Shown here in pieces: positions 46,582 to 51,227 of a stretch of DNA of 51,227 nt. A model generated the notes under the pieces. It did not search any database. It was not told the DNA's origin and saw only the letters and a program-made list of their open reading frames with translations. The stretch comes from Pseudomonas sp. ATCC PTA-122608 (GTDB lineage Bacteria; Pseudomonadota; Gammaproteobacteria; Pseudomonadales; Pseudomonadaceae). Positions within the stretch are counted from its first letter, which is position 1. The number at the start of each line of letters is the position of its first letter. The DNA lies in NCBI RefSeq assembly GCF_001952855.1, contig NZ_LPNO01000004.1:1-51227 (forward strand), written 5' to 3'. The translations under genes were made by a program, and so were the position numbers.

Positions 46582-48110
46582 CCGATTCAACGCGTTCCCC
46601 TGTAGGAGCGAGCTTGCTCGCGAAGGGCGTCAACGATAACGCTGGCATCCTGAATGAACCTGGTGTTCTCAGGCTTTTCGCGAGCAAGCTTGCTCCTACA
46701 GTGGGCCTCGTGCTGATGCTCAGCGCCTGCGCCGTGGGCCCGGATTACAAACGCCCCGAATTGACCGAACCGGCCCAGTACAAGGAAGCCCAGGGCTGGC
46801 GCCAGGCCGCGCCCAGCGACTCGTTGGCCCGGGGCGCATGGTGGGAGTTGTACGGCGACAAACAACTCAATGAACTGGTAGAAAAACTCAACAACTCCAA
46901 CCAGACCGTGGCCCAGGCCGAGGCGCGTTATCGCCAGGCGGCATCGCAGGTGCGCAGTGCCCGTGGGGCGTTCTTCCCCACGGTTGACCTGAGTGCCTCG
47001 AAAAGCCGGGCCAGCCAGGGTACCGGCAGCAGTAACGCCAGCCTCAGCAGCTCCAGCAGCGGTATCCGCGACACCCTGAACACCCAGTTGGGCGTGAGCT
47101 GGGAAGCCGATATCTGGGGCAAGCTGCGCCGGGGCCTGGAAGCCAATGAAGCCAGCGCCGAAGCCAGCGCAGCGGACCTTGCGGCAATGCGCCTGAGCCA
47201 GCAATCGGAGCTGGTGCAGGATTACCTGCAACTGCGGGTCATGGACGAACAGACCCGTTTGCTGCAAGCCACGGTGGACACCTACCAACGCTCCCTGCAA
47301 ATGACCCAGAACCAGTACCGCGCCGGTGTCTCGGGCAAGGACGCCATCGCCCAGGCCCAGACCCAGCTGAAAAGCACCCAGGCCAGCATGATCGACCTGA
47401 TCTGGCAGCGCGCGCAGCTGGAAAACGCAATTGCCGTGTTGACCGGTGTGCCGCCGGCCAACTTCAACCTGGCGGTGAGCAAGGACATTCCGGCGCTGCC
47501 GCAGATTCCGGTGAGCCTGCCGTCGCAACTGCTGGAACGCCGCCCGGATATTTCCCAGGCTGAGCGCTCGGTGATCGCGGCCAACGCGAATATCGGCGTG
47601 GCCAAGACTGCGTACTACCCGGACCTGACCCTGAGCCTGGCCGGCGGCTATTCCAGCAGCACCTACGCCGACTGGATCAGCCTGCCGAACCGCTTCTGGT
47701 CGGTGGGACCGAAACTGGCCATGACCCTGTTTGACGGCGGCCAGCGTTCGGCGGAAGTCGACCGCGCCGAAGCGTCCTACGACGAAACCGTGGCCAAGTA
47801 TCGCCAGACCGTACTCGATGGTTTCCGCGAGGTGGAAAACTACATGGTCCAGCTCAAGGTCCTGGAAGACGAGGCGGTCGTCAGTAACGAGGCCCTCGAA
47901 GCTGCCCGGGAATCCCTGCGCCTGACCCAGAACCAGTACAAGGCCGGTTTGATCGCTTATCTCGACGTGGTCACTGTGCAAGCGACGGCTCTGAGCAACG
48001 AACGTACGGTGCTGACCTTGCTGCAAACCCGGCTGGTTGCCAGCGTGCAACTGATCGCCGCGCTGGGCGGTGGTTGGGATGGGCAGATGCAGCTGAGCGA
48101 CAAGAAATAA
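46578..48110 (+). CDS. opmB: Outer-membrane efflux lipoprotein with a REPIN in its signal sequence
   Basis: A 510-residue NodT/OprM-type channel lipoprotein, the last gene of muxABC-opmB. The mature part is ordinary: CAVGPDYKRPEL after lipobox LSAC (Cys51), two OEP repeats (AQAEARYRQAASQVRSARGAFFPTVDLSAS, and later SYDETVAKYRQTVLDGFREVENYM), and a MTLFDGGQRSAEVDRA closing segment. The oddity is the N terminus: residues 8-41 are translated from a 102-bp REPIN at 46600-46701. The signal is therefore about 50 residues rather than about 18, with the hydrophobic core VGLVLMLSAC directly after the insertion. The frame is kept because 102 is divisible by three. The start ATG overlaps the muxC stop. 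Confidence 0.9.
   Translation: MTDSTRSPVGASLLAKGVNDNAGILNEPGVLRLFASKLAPTVGLVLMLSACAVGPDYKRPELTEPAQYKEAQGWRQAAPSDSLARGAWWELYGDKQLNELVEKLNNSNQTVAQAEARYRQAASQVRSARGAFFPTVDLSASKSRASQGTGSSNASLSSSSSGIRDTLNTQLGVSWEADIWGKLRRGLEANEASAEASAADLAAMRLSQQSELVQDYLQLRVMDEQTRLLQATVDTYQRSLQMTQNQYRAGVSGKDAIAQAQTQLKSTQASMIDLIWQRAQLENAIAVLTGVPPANFNLAVSKDIPALPQIPVSLPSQLLERRPDISQAERSVIAANANIGVAKTAYYPDLTLSLAGGYSSSTYADWISLPNRFWSVGPKLAMTLFDGGQRSAEVDRAEASYDETVAKYRQTVLDGFREVENYMVQLKVLEDEAVVSNEALEAARESLRLTQNQYKAGLIAYLDVVTVQATALSNERTVLTLLQTRLVASVQLIAALGGGWDGQMQLSDKK
46600..46701. repeat. REPIN inserted in the opmB coding sequence
   Basis: Left REP CTGTAGGAGCGAGCTTGCTC and right REP ending GCTCCTACAG, 102 bp in total, the same class as the copies near gudP, nppA1 and dnaQ. 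It lies wholly inside the opmB reading frame, starting 22 bp past its ATG, and carries no in-frame stop. Confidence 0.9.
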
Positions 48111-48136
48111 ACAACGATCCTGCAGATGTACTGGCT

Positions 48137-48226
48137 TGTGCGGGAGCGGGCTTGCTCGCGAAAGCGGTGGGTCAGTAACGGTGTATGAACTGACCCACCG
48201 CTTTCGCGAGCAAGCCCGCTCCCACA
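48137..48226. repeat. REPIN (TGTGGGAGCGGGC class)
   Basis: Left REP GTGCGGGAGCGGGCTTGCTC and right REP ending CCCGCTCCCACA, about 90 bp. It lies between opmB and the MHYT gene in a 274-bp gap. The rest of the gap (48227-48384) holds an AT-rich stretch that may be the MHYT promoter. Confidence 0.85.
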
Positions 48227-48384
48227 GGGGTTTTGCGGTGTTTTTGAGCCATTAGTTTGGCGTCAAATTGTGAATGATGGCTATACGATAATATTTCAGG
48301 TGTACAAGATTTATTCTCGCTACAATCCCCGACTTTTCACCCGGGCATGGATGCCGTTTGGCCCATTTGGTCACGAGAAGTCCC

Positions 48385-50496
48385 ATGCTCACCGGTAGTT
48401 ATTCCCCCGCCCTGGTCCTGATTTCCCTGTTCGTTGCGATCCTCGCGTCCTATACCGCGCTGGACATGACCGGGCGCATTGCCACGGCCAAAGGCCGCGC
48501 CGTCTACCTGTGGATTATCGGCGGTGCGCTGGCAATGGGCGTGGGCATCTGGTCGATGCACTTTATCGGTATGCTCGCCTTTCGCCTGCCTATCAGCCTG
48601 GGCTACGACATCGGCATCACCCTGCTGTCACTGCTGATCGCTGTCCTTTCCAGTGGCTTTGCCTTGTGGCTGGTGAGCCAGCCGCGTTTGCCAGCCTGGC
48701 AACTGGCATTTGGCGCGCTGATCATGGGCGCAGGCATCAGCGCGATGCATTACACCGGCATGGCCGCGATGCGCATGACGCCCGGCATTGACTATGACCC
48801 TACGCTGTTCACCGCCTCCTTGCTGATTGCCGTCGGAGCCTCGGCGGCCGCGTTGTGGATCGCCTTCAACCTGCGGCGCAACACGCCGTATGTGCGCCTG
48901 GCCCGGGGTGGCGCGGCGATGGTGATGGGCGTGGCCATTGTCGGCATGCACTACACCGGCATGGCCGCCGCGCGTTTCGCCGATGGCAGTTTTTGCGGCG
49001 CAGCCTTGACCGGCCTGAGCGGCAAGGGCCTGGATAACCTGGTGCTGGTGACCACCCTGGCGGTACTGATCATTGCGCTGCTGACCTCGCTGGCCGATGC
49101 CCGCCTGGAAGCCCGTACCGCCGTGTTGGCGGACTCCCTGACCCAGGCCAACCAGGAACTCACCCACCTGGCCCTGCACGACATGCTCACCGGCTTGCCC
49201 AACCGCACCTTGCTCGCCGACCGGATTCAACAGGCGATACAGCGGGTGAACGAGGAGGGCGGTTGCTTCGCGCTGATGTTTATCGACCTGGACGGTTTCA
49301 AACCGGTGAACGACGCCTTCGGTCACCACATGGGCGACCAGTTGTTGCAAGAGGTCGGCCTGCGCCTGCGGGAAGACTTGCGCAGCCAGGACACCTTGGC
49401 CCGCATCGGCGGTGACGAGTTTGTCTTGCTGGTGCAGTTGACCCAGCCCGACGACGCGCTGCGCCTGGCCGAGCGCCAGGTGGGCTTGATCAACCAGTCT
49501 TTCCGGGTAGCCGAGCACGAGTTGAAAATCTCCGCGAGCATCGGCATTGCGCTGTTCCCGGGCAACGGCGCCACGCCTCAGGAACTGCTGATGAACGCCG
49601 ACGCGGCGATGTATCACGCCAAGGGCATGGGCAAGAACGGCTACAGCTTTTTCGATGTGTCGATGAACACCAATGCACGCAAACAACTGCAACTGCTGCA
49701 GGACTTGCGCAACGCGGTGGAGCATGAGCAGTTCCAGCTGTATTACCAGCCCAAGTTCGACGCTATCAGCGGCCGCCCGGTCGGCGCCGAAGCACTGTTG
49801 CGCTGGGAACACCCGCAACAAGGCTTGCTGCTGCCGGACAAGTTTATCGAGCTGGCGGAAAAGACCGGGCTGATCATCCCCATCGGCGAATGGGTGCTCA
49901 ATGAAGCCTGCCGCCAGATGCAGGTGTGGTACGCCCAGGGCTATCACGACTGGCGCATCGCCGTGAACCTGTCGGCCTTGCAGTTCTGCCACGCCGGGCT
50001 GGTCAAGAGTGTCGCCAATGCCCTGGAGCGCCACCGGTTGCCAGCCAACAGCCTGACCCTGGAAATCACCGAGACCACCGCCATGAGCGATGCCGATGCG
50101 AGCATGAAGGTGTTGCAAAAGCTCTCGGACATGGGCGTCGACCTGTCCATCGACGACTTTGGTACCGGCTATTCGAGCCTGATGTACCTCAAGCGCCTGC
50201 CGGCCAACGAGCTGAAAATCGACCGCGGGTTTGTGCGCGACCTGGAACACGACAGCGACGACGCCGCCATCGTCTCGGCCATCGTCGCCCTCGGCCAGGC
50301 CTTGGGCCTGCGGATCGTTGCCGAAGGGGTGGAGACCGATGTACAGCAGAGTTTCCTGACACGCCTGGGTTGTGATTCCCTGCAAGGTTATCTGCTGGGC
50401 CACCCGCTGCCGGCGGACAAGTTCATGATGGACATTGAAAAAGCCAGCGCCGAAGTGGTCGACACCCACGCCTTGAGTGGCGGCCAGACCTGTTAA
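48385..50496 (+). CDS. MHYT-GGDEF-EAL cyclic-di-GMP protein, MucR type
   Basis: A 703-residue inner-membrane protein. The N-terminal seven-helix MHYT sensor has three repeats: SMHFIGM (57-63), AMHYTGM (120-126) and GMHYTGM (187-193), proposed to bind a metal and sense O2, NO or CO. A full GGDEF (342-346) follows, with the RSQD inhibitory site five residues upstream (333-336). The EAL domain has Glu469-Ala-Leu, LEITETTAM, IDDFGTGYSSL and VAEGVETD, all intact. Both cyclase and phosphodiesterase activity are possible. The layout is that of P. aeruginosa MucR (NbdA has a degenerate GGDEF). I chose the ATG at 48385 over an upstream TTG. Confidence 0.93.
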   Translation: MLTGSYSPALVLISLFVAILASYTALDMTGRIATAKGRAVYLWIIGGALAMGVGIWSMHFIGMLAFRLPISLGYDIGITLLSLLIAVLSSGFALWLVSQPRLPAWQLAFGALIMGAGISAMHYTGMAAMRMTPGIDYDPTLFTASLLIAVGASAAALWIAFNLRRNTPYVRLARGGAAMVMGVAIVGMHYTGMAAARFADGSFCGAALTGLSGKGLDNLVLVTTLAVLIIALLTSLADARLEARTAVLADSLTQANQELTHLALHDMLTGLPNRTLLADRIQQAIQRVNEEGGCFALMFIDLDGFKPVNDAFGHHMGDQLLQEVGLRLREDLRSQDTLARIGGDEFVLLVQLTQPDDALRLAERQVGLINQSFRVAEHELKISASIGIALFPGNGATPQELLMNADAAMYHAKGMGKNGYSFFDVSMNTNARKQLQLLQDLRNAVEHEQFQLYYQPKFDAISGRPVGAEALLRWEHPQQGLLLPDKFIELAEKTGLIIPIGEWVLNEACRQMQVWYAQGYHDWRIAVNLSALQFCHAGLVKSVANALERHRLPANSLTLEITETTAMSDADASMKVLQKLSDMGVDLSIDDFGTGYSSLMYLKRLPANELKIDRGFVRDLEHDSDDAAIVSAIVALGQALGLRIVAEGVETDVQQSFLTRLGCDSLQGYLLGHPLPADKFMMDIEKASAEVVDTHALSGGQTC

Positions 50497-50563
50497 TTCT
50501 GACAGTAGCGACCGTGATACTGCGGGTATAGAGTCGATTCCAGGAAGCTGACCTGAGATCCAT

Positions 50564-51227
50564 ATGCCTGCGCTCATCACCGGTACTTTCACGCCGACAG
50601 GTTCGATGCTCGAACCCCGCTATTTCCACAACTGTGTGCGTATTGCCGACCAAGGTGTGTTGGTGATTGCGGGGGCAGGTCCCGGCGAGGCTTCAGGCTT
50701 GCGTTTCGATCAGCTGGCGCCTGGCACACCCGGTCGTTCATCTGCCACCCGCACCATGGCCAGCGTGGAGTTCTACCATCAGGCATCAGGGCAGTGGTCG
50801 ACGGTTGCGCCGCTGCCCTTTTCTCGAGGTGCCAGTGGTGCGGTGGTGCTGCAGTCGGGCATCGTGCTGTTGACGGCCGGGAGCGAGGGTGGCCAGTCGA
50901 TCAGCGACGCGCAGTTGTATAACGTTTCAACCAATCGCTGGACGCCAACGGGAGCCCTGCACACGCCTCGTTTCGGCCATACCGGCACGCTGCTCGCGTC
51001 AGGAAACGTTTTGGTGGTCGGCGGCAATAATCTGCAGGCCGGTGGCGGGCAAGTGCAAGACAGCGTTGAATGCTACGACCCGTTCACCGGCCATTGGCAG
51101 CGTAAAGCCTGGCTCCCCGTGGATGCCATGAATCACACCGCGACGTTGCTGCCGACGGGAGAGGTCCTGGTGGTCGGAGGCTATTCCGGCATGCAGAACG
51201 CCGCGCTGGCCGGGGCCTTTCTGTATG
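50564..51227 (+). CDS. Kelch-repeat protein, partial (3' end outside window)
   Basis: An open frame from the ATG at 50564 to the window end, 221 codons so far without a stop. It encodes kelch-type beta-propeller blades: a double-Gly core and following W recur about every 50 residues, as in PRFGHTGTLLASGNVLVVGGNN, AMNHTATLLPTGEVLVVGGYSG and RGASGAVVLQSGIVLLTAGSE, with SVEFYHQASGQW and SVECYDPFTGHW. No signal peptide is visible (MPALITGTFTPTGSMLEPRYF). The start has only a weak ribosome-binding site (GGAAG at 50542). The role is unknown; kelch propellers bind proteins or sugars. It follows the MHYT gene by 67 bp and may be cotranscribed. Confidence 0.8.
   Translation, partial: MPALITGTFTPTGSMLEPRYFHNCVRIADQGVLVIAGAGPGEASGLRFDQLAPGTPGRSSATRTMASVEFYHQASGQWSTVAPLPFSRGASGAVVLQSGIVLLTAGSEGGQSISDAQLYNVSTNRWTPTGALHTPRFGHTGTLLASGNVLVVGGNNLQAGGGQVQDSVECYDPFTGHWQRKAWLPVDAMNHTATLLPTGEVLVVGGYSGMQNAALAGAFLY

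Noticed and set aside
48628..50592. A 654-codon open frame antisense to the MHYT-GGDEF-EAL gene
   Set aside because: Same antisense artefact; the sense gene has all catalytic motifs.
1..51227. CRISPR arrays, prophage, insertion sequences, tRNA or rRNA genes
   Set aside because: I found no regularly spaced direct repeats, no transposase or integrase reading frames, and no tRNA or rRNA signature. The only repeats are the REPINs and the first 260 bases.

Overview
The window is about 51 kb of chromosome from a Pseudomonas of the fluorescens group. Four things point there: the gene order nppA1-nppA2-nppB-nppC-nppD / mltD / gloB / methyltransferase / rnhA / dnaQ, which from memory matches the P. 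aeruginosa PA1807-PA1816 block; a muxABC-opmB efflux operon next to tpx; a high GC content with C/G-ending codons; and several copies of the paired inverted repeats (REPINs) typical of fluorescent pseudomonads. Coding density is high. I see no rRNA, tRNA, CRISPR array, insertion sequence or prophage.

Layout. 1-305: a hairpin-rich, gene-free repeat. 0.3-3.0 kb: a hotdog-fold protein divergent from a TetR regulator across a striking 47-bp palindrome, then an Rrf2 regulator divergent from a thioredoxin-reductase-like flavoprotein. 3.0-6.7 kb: D-glucarate use (gudD, gudP and a divergent GntR/FCD regulator). 6.8-8.2 kb: a LysE-type exporter and an AraC regulator. 8.3-12.3 kb: a TonB-dependent siderophore receptor with its FecR/FecI cell-surface signalling pair. 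12.4-14.3 kb: a divergent LysR/short-chain dehydrogenase pair. 14.3-21.7 kb: the Npp/Yej peptide-nucleoside ABC importer with two tandem binding proteins. 21.9-26.4 kb: mltD, gloB, a methyltransferase, rnhA and dnaQ.

26.5-38.2 kb is the most unusual part. A LysR regulator faces a long, tightly overlapping set of genes: two tandem polar-amino-acid binding proteins, an FAD-linked 2-hydroxyacid dehydrogenase, an aminotransferase, two permeases, an ATPase, a cysteine-dioxygenase-like cupin, a Nu-class (YfcG-like) glutathione transferase, and a 904-residue fusion of four rhodanese domains to a cystathionine-beta-lyase-like PLP enzyme. Together these look like a complete route for importing and breaking down a sulfur-containing amino acid or its disulfide. 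The substrate is not evident from sequence.

38.3-51.2 kb: tpx with a clear terminator; muxABC-opmB, where a 102-bp REPIN lies in frame inside the 5' end of opmB; an MHYT-GGDEF-EAL cyclic-di-GMP protein of the MucR type with all catalytic motifs and the I-site intact; and the first 221 codons of a kelch-repeat protein that runs off the window end.

All functional calls come from reading motifs and family resemblance by eye. No database or alignment was run. Start codons were re-chosen where a ribosome-binding site, an ATGA overlap or the family length argued for it.
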